A stretch of 64,000 nt of DNA, taken from Terriglobia bacterium (GTDB taxonomy: Bacteria; Acidobacteriota; Terriglobia; JAJPHL01). The stretch lies in NCBI GenBank assembly GCA_021325275.1, contig JAJPHL010000002.1:1-64000 (forward strand), in the 5' to 3' direction. This document shows positions 24,002-32,966 of this stretch, piece by piece. Both the position numbers and the translations under genes were made by a program. The notes beneath the pieces were generated by a model. The model was not told the DNA's origin. It was given only the letters and a program-made list of their open reading frames with translations, and searched no databases. Positions within the stretch are counted from its first letter, which is position 1, and the number at the start of each line of letters is the position of its first letter.

Positions 24002-26509
24002 ATGAAGCAACCTTGCGCTCTCTTCCTCATCGCAGCCATCACGTTCGCGCCGCTCTCGGGCGTCGCGCAAAAGCCCGGACCCGCGGCGGACAAACCGGGG
24101 TTTGAAATGACCATCGACAACATCATGCGCGGTCCGGGTCTGTTTGGCTATCCGCCCGCTCAAGTTCGTTGGTCGCCGGATTCGAAATTCGTCTATTTCC
24201 AATGGAAGAAATATGACGAATCGCGCGAGAAGAATATGGACACGTACGTGATCTCGGCCGACGGCAGCGGTTTGAAAAGACTTTCCGAGGAAGAAGCCAA
24301 GGACACGCCGCCCGTGCAAGGCGATTGGACCAAAGATCACAAACGCGCGGTCTACGCCGAGGGCGGCGACTTGTTTCTCTACGATGTCGCGCAACCGAAG
24401 CGCCGGCAAATCACCAAGACTGCCGAGGCCGAAAGCAATCCGCGATTCTTGCGCGACGAAAAGCACATCACATTCGTGCGCGGCGGCAATCTGTACATGA
24501 TGTCGCTCGAGGACGGCGATCTCACACAGCTCACCGAGGTGCAAGCGCCGGGCGCGGCGGCAGGCGCGGCTCCCGCGGCGGGCGGCGGACGTGGTGGCCA
24601 GGGTCGGGGAGGCTTTGGCGGTGGCGCGGCGAACACTTCGGATCAGAAAGGAACCGACAGCCAGGAGTATTTGAAGAAGGAAGAAAAAGATCTCATCGAC
24701 TACATCAAGCGACGCGCCGAAAAACGCGCCGAGGACGAAGCCAAGCGCAAGAAAGAGAATCCGCGCAAGCCCTTCGTGCTGCAAACCGGACAAACGGTCA
24801 CGACGATGTCGTTGTCGCCCGATCAAAAACTGGTCATCGCGCTGGTCAGCGAAGCGGGCACCGGATCGAAGAACGATATCGTCCCAAACTTCGTCACCGA
24901 AACTTCGTACGTGGAAGATATTCCGGGACGCAACAACGTCGGCGACAACCAGAATCGCATTCGCATCGCGCTGGTCGATGTGACGAGCGGCGAAGTGAAG
25001 TGGGTGGATCACGGGCAGAAGCCTGTCACGGGCGAGGGGACGACGCAGGCGGCCGCGCCTCCGCCGCCGAGCGGCGGCGGACCACAGGGTCGCGGCGGGC
25101 GCGCCGGCGCTCCGCCCGAGCGTGACGTGCAATTGAGCGCGCCGGTGTGGTCCGAAGACGGAACGCGCGCAATTCTGCAAGGGCGCTCGGCCGACAACAA
25201 GGATCGTTGGATCTTGGCGCTCGACTCGGCCACGGGAAAAACGCGCGTGCTCTTCAGCGACCACGACGACGCGTGGATTAACGTGGGCGGAGGCGGGGGC
25301 GGCGGATTCGGTGGCCCACCGCCGTACGGCTGGATGAAGGACGACAAATCGATCTATTTCCTCAGCGAAAAATCGGGATACTCCCATCTCTACACCGTGC
25401 CGTTCGAGGGCGGCGAAGCCAGGCAACTCACCAGCGGCAAATTTGAAGTCAGCGCCCTGTCGCTCTCCGAAGACAAGACGCGCTTCTTCTTCACGTCGTC
25501 GGAGCCCGATCCCGCGGATCGCCGCTTCTACACGATGCCGGCTTCCGGCGGCGAACGCACCTGCATCACGCCGGCGCTGGGACATCATCAGGCCTTCGTA
25601 TCGCCCGATGAAAAGAAGATCGCGGTGATTTATTCCTACGTCACGAAGCCGCCCGATCTTTATGTACAGGACTTTGCGCCGGGCGCGAAGCAAGTGCAGG
25701 CGACGAATTCGCCGGCGCCCGATTTCGCGGGCTATCCTTGGCAAGACGCGCCCATCGTGCACTTCACCGCACGCGACGGCATGCCAGTCCCCGCGCGTCT
25801 CTACAAACCGAAAAACTGGAAGCCCGGCGGACCCGGCGTGGTTTTCGTGCACGGTGCGGGCTACGCGCAGAACGTGCACCACGGTTGGGCCGCGGGATAT
25901 CGCCAGGAGTACGCGTTCCATCATTTCCTGATGGAGCACGGCTATTTGGTAATGGATTGCGACTATCGCGCGTCGGCCGGATACGGGAGAGACTGGCGCA
26001 CGGCCATTTATCGTCACATGGGCGGCGTGGATCTCGACGATCAGGTGGATCTCGCGAAGTACATGGTGAAGGAACAAGGCGTCGACGAAAAACGCATCGG
26101 GATCTACGGCGGCAGCTACGGCGGATTCATGACGCTGATGGCGATGTTCACGCAGCCCGACGTTTTCGCGGCCGGCGCGGCGCTGCGTCCCGTCACCGAT
26201 TGGGCCCACTACAATCACGGCTACACGGCGAACATCTTGAACGTTCCGCAGAAAGACGCAGAGGCGTACAAAAAGTCGTCGCCGATTTACTACGCGCAGA
26301 ATCTGAAGGGCGCGCTGCTGATCTGCCACGGCATGGTGGACACCAACGTGTTGTTCCAGGACACGGTGCGCTTGGTGCAACGGCTCATTGAATTGCGCAA
26401 GGAAAACTGGGAGGTCGCGCCGTATCCGGTTGAGGACCACGGATTCCTGGAGCCCAGAGTTGGGCCGACGAGTACAAGCGCATCTTCAAATTATTCGAGA
26501 CAAATTTGA
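24002..26509 (+). CDS. S9-family prolyl oligopeptidase, C-terminal frameshift
   Basis: An 835-residue secreted peptidase of the dipeptidyl-peptidase IV type. After the signal peptide (ALFLIAAITFAPLSGVAQ) comes a beta-propeller with low-complexity Gly inserts, then an alpha/beta-hydrolase domain with the complete triad: Ser705 in YGGSYGGFM, Asp780 in CHGMVDTNV and His813 in VEDHGFLEP. Right after the His the natural frame is lost. Reading from 26458 in the next frame gives WADEYKRIFKLFETNLKKP and a stop at 26557-26559, just as expected for the family, so one base is missing near 26453-26457. An in-frame ATG at 23990 is an alternative start. The triad is intact, so activity may survive, or it is a sequencing error. 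Confidence 0.88.
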   Translation: MKQPCALFLIAAITFAPLSGVAQKPGPAADKPGFEMTIDNIMRGPGLFGYPPAQVRWSPDSKFVYFQWKKYDESREKNMDTYVISADGSGLKRLSEEEAKDTPPVQGDWTKDHKRAVYAEGGDLFLYDVAQPKRRQITKTAEAESNPRFLRDEKHITFVRGGNLYMMSLEDGDLTQLTEVQAPGAAAGAAPAAGGGRGGQGRGGFGGGAANTSDQKGTDSQEYLKKEEKDLIDYIKRRAEKRAEDEAKRKKENPRKPFVLQTGQTVTTMSLSPDQKLVIALVSEAGTGSKNDIVPNFVTETSYVEDIPGRNNVGDNQNRIRIALVDVTSGEVKWVDHGQKPVTGEGTTQAAAPPPPSGGGPQGRGGRAGAPPERDVQLSAPVWSEDGTRAILQGRSADNKDRWILALDSATGKTRVLFSDHDDAWINVGGGGGGGFGGPPPYGWMKDDKSIYFLSEKSGYSHLYTVPFEGGEARQLTSGKFEVSALSLSEDKTRFFFTSSEPDPADRRFYTMPASGGERTCITPALGHHQAFVSPDEKKIAVIYSYVTKPPDLYVQDFAPGAKQVQATNSPAPDFAGYPWQDAPIVHFTARDGMPVPARLYKPKNWKPGGPGVVFVHGAGYAQNVHHGWAAGYRQEYAFHHFLMEHGYLVMDCDYRASAGYGRDWRTAIYRHMGGVDLDDQVDLAKYMVKEQGVDEKRIGIYGGSYGGFMTLMAMFTQPDVFAAGAALRPVTDWAHYNHGYTANILNVPQKDAEAYKKSSPIYYAQNLKGALLICHGMVDTNVLFQDTVRLVQRLIELRKENWEVAPYPVEDHGFLEPRVGPTSTSASSNYSRQI

Positions 26510-26562
26510 AGAAGCCCTCGGACGCGCCGGCCCAAAAGAACGCGAAGAAGAAGAGCTAATTC

Positions 26563-28833
26563 TTACTTCACCGAAATCGTCAGCTTGTTGGCCGACGCCG
26601 TGCCGCCCGCGTTGATGACCAACGGATACGTTCCCGTGGTGAGTCCCGAGGGCACCTGCAAGTTGATCTGATACAGGCCAGCGTTGCCCGGCGTGAGTCC
26701 CGCGAACGACACCGGTGCGTTTTGTCCACCGATGGTCGCGGTCACCATCGCCGTAGTCACCGCGAGATTCGGCCCGCCGGGCGACGCCGCACCGTCGGCC
26801 GGTTGATTCGACGTCACGCCGAGGCCGGTCGCGTAAACCGTCATCAATCCCCCTGCTGCAATCGAGGAGCTCGGCTGGAACGACCCGTCGAGATTGATCG
26901 CCGCGTAGAGACCCGGCGACGTTGTCCCGTGCAGGAACGACACTGGTGCGCTCAAGCTGTCGTTTACCTGCACCTGGATGACGTCGCTGTTGCCGGCGAA
27001 CGACCCGTTCATGGTGCCCGGCAATGCTTGCGTGGCAAACGGAATCTGTAGGTCGATTTGGCCGGTGCTGGTGAAGAAGATCGGCGCCGGAACCGCGTTG
27101 ATGAAGACGGCAGTAATCAGCGCAGATGTCGGGCCGGGGCCGAACTGTTTGGTCAACGGCAGAGAGTTCTGATTTGCGAAGCCTCCGAAATTCAATCCGT
27201 AGACTTCCGCAATCGATCCCGGCGCAATGGCGACGCCAGGAGTTTCGCCGGCGTTATTGATCACGCCTCCCGTATTCACCACGGGCGCCGGCAATCCGCT
27301 CGCCGTGGACGCTTCGCGCCACAGAATCACGCCGCCGGGAAGTTCTTCGCCCTTGAAATAGAGATCGGTGTAGTGCTGGAACCCAAGATACAACTTGCCG
27401 TTCGCGCCGAAGACCGCGGATTCGAAGTTCGTGCTCAACGCCGGCGCAACGCTGTTGCCGGGATTGCAAGCGGTCCACGTTTTGAGATCGGTGGAGCGAA
27501 TCAATTTCGGCTCGCCGCACACAACGCCGGTTGAATTTCCCCCGTTGTCCGTGATGGAGACGGCGGCTTGCCCTTGCGGGCCGATCGCCAGCGTGAAGGG
27601 CGCAACGAGATTGCGGTTGCCGTCGCTGGGAAGCGAGGAAACTTGAGTCCATGACAGGCCGTGGTCATTCGATGAGATGAGCCAAAGATTGGCGTTATAT
27701 TGGGCGGTTGTCGGACCCACCGGCACGTTCGTCAAGATCCTGGGATTCAAACCGTCGTAAACCATCCGCAAGTCCTGGCCGGTGTTGGGTGTCGGCGCAC
27801 TCATCACTGTGGCTGACACGGTCTGGCCCGGGCGCCAGTAGTAGACCACTTCCGGATTACTCAGCCCGCCTTCCCATACGACGCCTGGTTGTCCGTTGCT
27901 ATCGAGCGCCACATCGTAGAGTCCCGGACCTACACCGTGAAGGCCGATCGAGCTGTTGGGGATCATCGTCTGTGTCCAGGTCGATGGGTTCGCCTGATCG
28001 TTTCCGAAGAGGTAGAAGATTCCAAACGTGTCGGAAACCAGCATGTGGACCTTTCCATTCGCCATCTTCAACGACGTTCCGGAAGTGACTGGTACGTTCG
28101 GTGGAACAAAAGCGTTGAAGGCGGTCCAAGTGGCGCCTCCGTCGGAGGAGGCCGCGAACTTGGCCACGCTGGGAGCAGGACTATTGGCAAGGGCGTCGGT
28201 ATAGGCGACTCCAAAGAGGCTCACGCTTGAGTCATAGGCCAGAGAAATCGTGTCATTTCCGATTTGCCCGTGAACGGAGTCGACTTTGACAGGCGTCTTC
28301 CACTTGTAGTTCGCGCGATCCCAGCCGACAAAATAGATGTCGGTGGGACCGTTGTTGCGGCTGTTGCTTTCGTCGCTGAACGCAAACGCGGGATCGCCGT
28401 TGCCGTCGAGGGCTATCGAAATATGGCGGCCGTATAGCGTCGTGTCCCCCACCATGGAGACGCTTGCGGGCGTGGGCGCGGCCACGCTGAATCCCACCGG
28501 AGGCGGCCCGACAATCACAATGTTGGACTGGGTTCGGGGAATCGTTGTCGGGTCGATGAGCAGGTACTGATACGTTTCCCCAGGATCGGGGATCGAGTCC
28601 GTGTATGTCGTCGTCTCAGGGCCGGTGATTCCAATGAACGTATTAGGAGTCGTACCAACTCGCCGAAACACCTCAAAGAGCTCCGACGTGGCGCCGGTCC
28701 ATTTCAACACCACCGAAGTACTGGTTGCCGAGGTTACGGTAAGAACTGGTTGCGCCAGCGGCTGGATCGCCGCGGCCTGCATCAAACCTGCAAAGACACA
28801 CACACCCAGATAGCGCAGAATTCTGCGGTTCAT
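26563..28833 (-). CDS. Secreted FnIII/BNR-like protein with Solibacter-type C-terminal domain
   Basis: A 756-residue exported protein. A signal peptide (YLGVCVFAGLMQAAAIQP) is followed by a fibronectin-III-like module (about 30-100; VLKWTGATSELFEVFRR, ETYQYLLID) and a propeller-like region with sialidase/BNR character (about 120-480; AFSDESNS, FAASSDGGATWTAF, ISSNDHGLSWTQV). From about 535 to 756 there is a clear TIGR03437-like domain (GVAIAPGSIAEVYGLNFGG, TGQIDLQIPFAT, SPGLYAAINLDGS, GGLMTVYATGLGV, NAGLYQINLQVPSGL). A GGAGG site lies five bases before the ATG. Substrate or partner is unknown; a cell-surface role is likely. Confidence 0.8.
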   Translation of the reverse strand: MNRRILRYLGVCVFAGLMQAAAIQPLAQPVLTVTSATSTSVVLKWTGATSELFEVFRRVGTTPNTFIGITGPETTTYTDSIPDPGETYQYLLIDPTTIPRTQSNIVIVGPPPVGFSVAAPTPASVSMVGDTTLYGRHISIALDGNGDPAFAFSDESNSRNNGPTDIYFVGWDRANYKWKTPVKVDSVHGQIGNDTISLAYDSSVSLFGVAYTDALANSPAPSVAKFAASSDGGATWTAFNAFVPPNVPVTSGTSLKMANGKVHMLVSDTFGIFYLFGNDQANPSTWTQTMIPNSSIGLHGVGPGLYDVALDSNGQPGVVWEGGLSNPEVVYYWRPGQTVSATVMSAPTPNTGQDLRMVYDGLNPRILTNVPVGPTTAQYNANLWLISSNDHGLSWTQVSSLPSDGNRNLVAPFTLAIGPQGQAAVSITDNGGNSTGVVCGEPKLIRSTDLKTWTACNPGNSVAPALSTNFESAVFGANGKLYLGFQHYTDLYFKGEELPGGVILWREASTASGLPAPVVNTGGVINNAGETPGVAIAPGSIAEVYGLNFGGFANQNSLPLTKQFGPGPTSALITAVFINAVPAPIFFTSTGQIDLQIPFATQALPGTMNGSFAGNSDVIQVQVNDSLSAPVSFLHGTTSPGLYAAINLDGSFQPSSSIAAGGLMTVYATGLGVTSNQPADGAASPGGPNLAVTTAMVTATIGGQNAPVSFAGLTPGNAGLYQINLQVPSGLTTGTYPLVINAGGTASANKLTISVK

Positions 28834-28946
28834 TTTGTCCTCCTAGTTTCTTCTACGTGCGGCGCTGCCAAGGCAGCCCAGGGGGAGATCCGCAACAGTA
28901 AGACCGCTGCTATGAAGTAACGGCCCAAATGTGGGAAAATCGGCTC

Positions 28947-29531
28947 ATGTCCAATGTGGGGGCACTGTTGGACCGATGGGAACACGGTGACCGCGCGGCA
29001 CTCGACGAGATGCTGCCCTCTCTTTACAGCGAGTTGAAGGAGTTGGCGCGCATTTACCTGAGCCGCGAACGTCCCGACCACACGCTGCAACCCACCGCGC
29101 TGGTTCACGAAGCGTACATGAAGCTGGTGCAACAACGCCAAGTCGACTGGCGGAATCGCGCGCACTTCCTGGGCGTCGCGGCGAGCGTGATGCGCCGCGT
29201 CTTGCTGCATCACGCGCGCGACCGCAAGATGCAAAAGCGTTCGGGCGGATGGGAACGGATCGAACTCGACGATGCGCTGGCGTCGATCGAGCAAGACACG
29301 ACGGTCGACATGCTCGATCTCAACGCCGCGCTCGAAGAGTTAGCCGCACTCGAGCCGCGCCACGAAAAGCTCGTGGAGTTGCGCGTCTTCGGCGGATTGA
29401 GCATCGAAGAATCGGCCGAAGTCTTGAATGTTTCTCCCGCCACGGTGAAGCGCGATTGGAATGTCGCGCGGCTTTTCTTGCAACGGAAATTGGCCGGCAT
29501 TCAACCAGGTGCGTCCGGAGACGCCAAGTGA
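28947..29531 (+). CDS. ECF-type sigma factor (acidobacterial TIGR02999-like)
   Basis: A 194-residue sigma factor. Region 2 includes LLPSLYSELKELARIYLSRER, TALVHEAYMKLVQQ and RAHFLGVAASVMRRVLLHHARDR, with the ECF variant typical of this group (TALVHEAYL-like). Region 4 is ALEELAALEPRHEKLVELRVFGGLSIEESAEVLNVSPATVKRDWNVARLFLQRKL, the helix-turn-helix that reads the -35 box. An ATG at 28929 is also in frame. There is no anti-sigma factor; instead its stop overlaps the start of a Ser/Thr kinase gene (GTGA), which likely controls it by phosphorylation. The 28834-28946 gap separates it from a divergent gene and shows no clear consensus promoter. Confidence 0.9.
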   Translation: MSNVGALLDRWEHGDRAALDEMLPSLYSELKELARIYLSRERPDHTLQPTALVHEAYMKLVQQRQVDWRNRAHFLGVAASVMRRVLLHHARDRKMQKRSGGWERIELDDALASIEQDTTVDMLDLNAALEELAALEPRHEKLVELRVFGGLSIEESAEVLNVSPATVKRDWNVARLFLQRKLAGIQPGASGDAK

Positions 29532-31915
29532 CTCCCGAGCGCTACCGGCAAATAGCGCAAATCGCCGCCGACGCGCTGGATACTTCCTTGCATCTCGACG
29601 CGCGGTCGCGCGCCGCTTATATCGCCGAAGCTTGCGCCGGCGATCCCGATCTGCTGGCGGAAGTGGAATCGCTGCTGGCCGCCGATCACGCGGGAATCTC
29701 GCTCGAGCCCGGCGTGCCGGCGCGCGTGGGCGTGTATCGCGTGGTTCGCGAAATCGGCCGGGGCGGCATGGGCTGGGTCTATCTCGCCGAGCGCGACGAC
29801 GGACAATTCGAGCAGCGCGCGGCCATCAAAATCCTCCAGCGCGGCATTGACCCCAGTGGTGTATCGCGCTTTTTCGCCGAGCGCCAGATTCTCGCGCGCC
29901 TCGACCACCCCAACATCGCGCGGCTCTTTGACGGCGGCATGACGCCCGACGGCCGGCCGTATTTCGTGATGGAGTATCTCGACGCCGAGCCGGTGACGAT
30001 CTATTGCCGGCGTCACGCCTTGTCGATCGGCGAGCGCATCAAGCTTTTTCTTTCGGTGTGCGAGGCCGTGGAATACGCCCATCGCCGCCTGGTGCTGCAT
30101 CGCGACATCAAGCCGGCCAATATTTTGGTGGATGCGTCGGGCGTTCCCAAATTGCTGGACTTCGGAATCGCCAAGGCGCTAGAGCCGGATGGCGAAGCGC
30201 AACTTACTGAACTAGGGTCGCGGGCGATGACGCTGCAATACGCGAGTCCCGAGCAATTGCGCGGCGAGCCGCTCTCAACCGCTAGCGACGTGTACGCGCT
30301 CGGGCTGCTCCTGTATGAGTTGACCGCGGAATCGCCGCCGTATCGCGTGCCATCGGGCGCGGTGGCCGAACAAGTCCGCCTGATTTGCGAGGAGCAGCCG
30401 AAGCCTGCAAGCGAAATCGCACCGCCGGCCGTCGCGCGCCGCATTCGCGGCGATCTCGACCGCGTGATCCTGAAGGCGATTGAGAAAGACCCGGCGCTTC
30501 GCTACGGCTCGGCCGCGAATCTGGCCGAGGATTTACGCCGGTTTCTGGAAAATCGCCCGGTCGCCGCGCGCCCGGCGAATGCATTGTATCGCGCGCGCAA
30601 ATACGCTACGCGCCATTGGCGGGCTTTGCTCGCGGCGGGGGCCGCGGGGATCGTGTTGTTCGTAGCGATCACCAGCGCGTTGATCGAAGGCCGTCGCGCG
30701 GAGAGCAATTTTCAAGACGTGCGGCGTCTTGCGAATTCGTTCCTCTTCGAATTTCACGACGCCATCGCCAACTTGCCGGGGTCGACGCCGGCGCGCGAGT
30801 TGGTGGAACGCCGCGCGGTGGAGTATCTCGATATTCTCTCCAAGAAATCGCCCAACGATATCGATCTCCAGCGCGAACTCGCCGAATCCTACATTCGCAT
30901 CGGCATGGCGCAAGGCGACAATTATCAATCGAACTTGGGCAAGGCGAAAGAAGCCGTGAGCAGCCTGGAAAAGGCAGTGACGCTGCTGACCCAGGTGTAT
31001 CGTGCGCGGACGTCCGATCCCGACGTGCGGGCGGAGTTGGCGCGCGCGAAAATTGCTTTGGCGGCCGCCATCGGGCCGTCCGACTTGGCGCGAAACAATC
31101 AGTTGCGTGCCGAAGCGCTGGAACTTCTGAACGACAAGTCGTCGCCGAAACTGGCCGCGCGCGCCAAACTGGCGATGGGTCAAGCCTATTTCGGCAACGC
31201 CGAGCGCCTGGCCGACAAGGGACGCATTCAGGAAGCATTGGACGCGCGCAACAAATCGATTGAAGTGCTCGGTGAGTTGGCGGCGAGCGATCCTGGCTAC
31301 GACGACGCGCAGCGCTTGCTGGCGCAATCGCTGAAGCGCCGCGCCGCGCTTTACGTTTCCAAGTTGCATGAACCAGGGAAAGCCCGTCAGGATCTCGACC
31401 TCGCCATTCGCATCGACGATCAGCGGATTGCGCGCGATCCCGGCAACGGCGCGGCCCGTCTCGATCGCGCGCTGGGCCAAAGTTATCTTTCCGTGGTGTT
31501 GCGCCAGCAAGGCGATTTCGCGGGATCGGAGGATATGATCAATCGCGCCATCGCCACGCGCGTCGAGTTTTTGCGTGCCGGTCCCCGCGATATCCGCAAT
31601 CGCACTTGGTTGATGGGCGACTACGTCAAGCTTTCGGCGTTACGGCGCGCCCAGCATCGCTGGGACGATTCGCTCGCCGCGATCCAGCAAGGTCTCGACG
31701 TCGGCAATCAAGCGGACGATCAGGCCAAGCGCAGCAAAGAACTGATTTCCTTCAACGCGGAGTTGCACGCGGAATCCGCACAGACTCACGCGGGTCTCGG
31801 CGATTGCCGCGACGCGCGGGAGGAACTCGACAAAGCGTCGCGGCTCGGATCTGATGGGGGTTCAGCGACAAGCGCGGCCGCGAAAGACGCTGTAGCCAAC
31901 TGCGGCAAGAAGTAA
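29528..31915 (+). CDS. Transmembrane Ser/Thr protein kinase with C-terminal TPR-like region
   Basis: A 795-residue kinase starting at GTG inside the sigma stop codon. Kinase motifs: glycine loop IGRGGMGWVYLA (76-87), Lys101 in AAIKI, catalytic HRDIKPANI with Asp193, DFGIAK with Asp211, and the activation segment ending YASPEQLRG. Before it (about 1-60) lies a helical leader with CAGDPDLLAEVESLLAADH, typical of this group. One membrane segment (366-385) separates the cytoplasmic kinase from a long extracytoplasmic helical TPR-like part (390-795). It should sense an envelope signal and phosphorylate the partner sigma factor or other targets; this link is inferred from coupling. Confidence 0.93.
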   Translation: MTPERYRQIAQIAADALDTSLHLDARSRAAYIAEACAGDPDLLAEVESLLAADHAGISLEPGVPARVGVYRVVREIGRGGMGWVYLAERDDGQFEQRAAIKILQRGIDPSGVSRFFAERQILARLDHPNIARLFDGGMTPDGRPYFVMEYLDAEPVTIYCRRHALSIGERIKLFLSVCEAVEYAHRRLVLHRDIKPANILVDASGVPKLLDFGIAKALEPDGEAQLTELGSRAMTLQYASPEQLRGEPLSTASDVYALGLLLYELTAESPPYRVPSGAVAEQVRLICEEQPKPASEIAPPAVARRIRGDLDRVILKAIEKDPALRYGSAANLAEDLRRFLENRPVAARPANALYRARKYATRHWRALLAAGAAGIVLFVAITSALIEGRRAESNFQDVRRLANSFLFEFHDAIANLPGSTPARELVERRAVEYLDILSKKSPNDIDLQRELAESYIRIGMAQGDNYQSNLGKAKEAVSSLEKAVTLLTQVYRARTSDPDVRAELARAKIALAAAIGPSDLARNNQLRAEALELLNDKSSPKLAARAKLAMGQAYFGNAERLADKGRIQEALDARNKSIEVLGELAASDPGYDDAQRLLAQSLKRRAALYVSKLHEPGKARQDLDLAIRIDDQRIARDPGNGAARLDRALGQSYLSVVLRQQGDFAGSEDMINRAIATRVEFLRAGPRDIRNRTWLMGDYVKLSALRRAQHRWDDSLAAIQQGLDVGNQADDQAKRSKELISFNAELHAESAQTHAGLGDCRDAREELDKASRLGSDGGSATSAAAKDAVANCGKK

Positions 31916-31928
31916 AGAATTCACCAAT

Positions 31929-32807
31929 TTAAGGCATCGACGGCCGCACACAGCGGATTCCAACATTGAAATACAGGAATCCCGGCAAACCCTTGCCGCG
32001 CTCGGAGAGCCGCGGCTGCTCGTCGCCGGAAATCCCGCCGCGCACCGCGCGTGTTTGACCACTGGCCGCGCCGGGAGGATCGGCCGCGGGGGAGTGCTGA
32101 TAGTATTTGTCGTCGAACCAATCGGCGGTCCACTGCCAAACGTCGCCTTGCATTTTCGGCACGTAGGGAACGTCGCCGTCGCCCGCGCGCGCGGCGTATT
32201 CCCATTCCGCTTCCGTGGGCAGGCGGCCTTGCACCGACTGGCAATACTTCTGCGCTTCGCTCCAGGTGATTTTTTCGACCGGCAGGTCGGGATCTTTGTA
32301 GAAACTTGGATTGTCGCCGGTCACTTTTTGGTACGCCGTTTGCGTCACCATCGTCTTGGCGATCCAAAATCCTTTGCCGATGCGGATTTCGTGGCGCGGT
32401 TTTTCGTCGGCGGCGCAGTCGTTGTCACCGGGAAGACAACCCATCTCGAATTTTCCGGGAGGAATCCAGACGTACTCCACGCCGTCGAGCGCTTTTCGCA
32501 GCGTTCCCGCCGCTACTTCCGACTTTTCGGTTGCAGCAGAGGGCGTGTCCGCAGGCTTTGGTGCTTTTTCCCGCAGCGCGGTGATGGTGTTGTCGGTGGC
32601 GCCGGCGGCCCGCAAGCGCGCTTCTACTTCGGGCGTTAGCGGAAACGTGACACCGCAGGCGGCAATGAAAAGACGCGAGCGCGGCTCACGCGCGGCGTCC
32701 TTGATCATGGCGGTGAGTTGCGCTTCGTCGAGGGCACCCGATGACGGACAGCGAACCTGCGCCCAGAGCGGATAGAGCAGACCGAGCATGACGGCAAGCA
32801 GTCGCAC
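31929..32807 (-). CDS. SUMF1/FGE-like domain protein
   Basis: A 292-residue exported protein starting at GTG, with a short signal (LAVMLGLLYPLWAQ). Residues about 110-290 form a formylglycine-generating-enzyme fold: VEYVWIPPGKFEMGC, GFWIAKTMVTQTAYQKVTGDNPSF, LPVEKITWSEAQKYCQSVQGRLPTEAEWEYAARAG, MQGDVWQWTADW and RAVRGGISG. The usual RGGSW is RGGIS and the paired active-site cysteines near the end are not present, so it is probably a binding domain, not an oxidase. The first 100 residues are unrecognised. It converges with the kinase gene with 13 bases between stops. Confidence 0.82.
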   Translation of the reverse strand: MRLLAVMLGLLYPLWAQVRCPSSGALDEAQLTAMIKDAAREPRSRLFIAACGVTFPLTPEVEARLRAAGATDNTITALREKAPKPADTPSAATEKSEVAAGTLRKALDGVEYVWIPPGKFEMGCLPGDNDCAADEKPRHEIRIGKGFWIAKTMVTQTAYQKVTGDNPSFYKDPDLPVEKITWSEAQKYCQSVQGRLPTEAEWEYAARAGDGDVPYVPKMQGDVWQWTADWFDDKYYQHSPAADPPGAASGQTRAVRGGISGDEQPRLSERGKGLPGFLYFNVGIRCVRPSMP

Positions 32808-32837
32808 TCAGTTCAATTGTATAACGCTGGAAAGCGA

Positions 32838-32905
32838 CTACTCGTAGCGCAGCGCGACCATCGCAACGCCAGCGTCAAGACGGCGACGATGGTGAATCCC
32901 CTATG
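32838..32905 (-). pseudogene. Fossil of an ADOP permease gene
   Basis: On the minus strand, 32899-32864 encodes GFTIVAVLTLAL, matching the first membrane segment of the permeases at 518-5985. Immediately after, in another frame, 32861-32838 encodes MVALRYE and a stop, matching their C-terminal MAALREE / MIALREE. About 2.5 kb between the two ends is missing and the junction is out of frame, so this is a deletion scar. The match is short and rests on pattern recognition only. Confidence 0.5.
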
Positions 32906-32966
32906 GGTATAAACGGGCGCTCGGGCAGAATGTTCGCCGAGGCATGTGAAAGGTTGCCGGTGCCCG

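Noticed and set aside
23951..26440. Minus-strand extension of the CE15-SGNH frame (total 1544 codons)
   Set aside because: The region is antisense to the S9 peptidase, has no recognisable motif, and a clear signal peptide starts at 23950.
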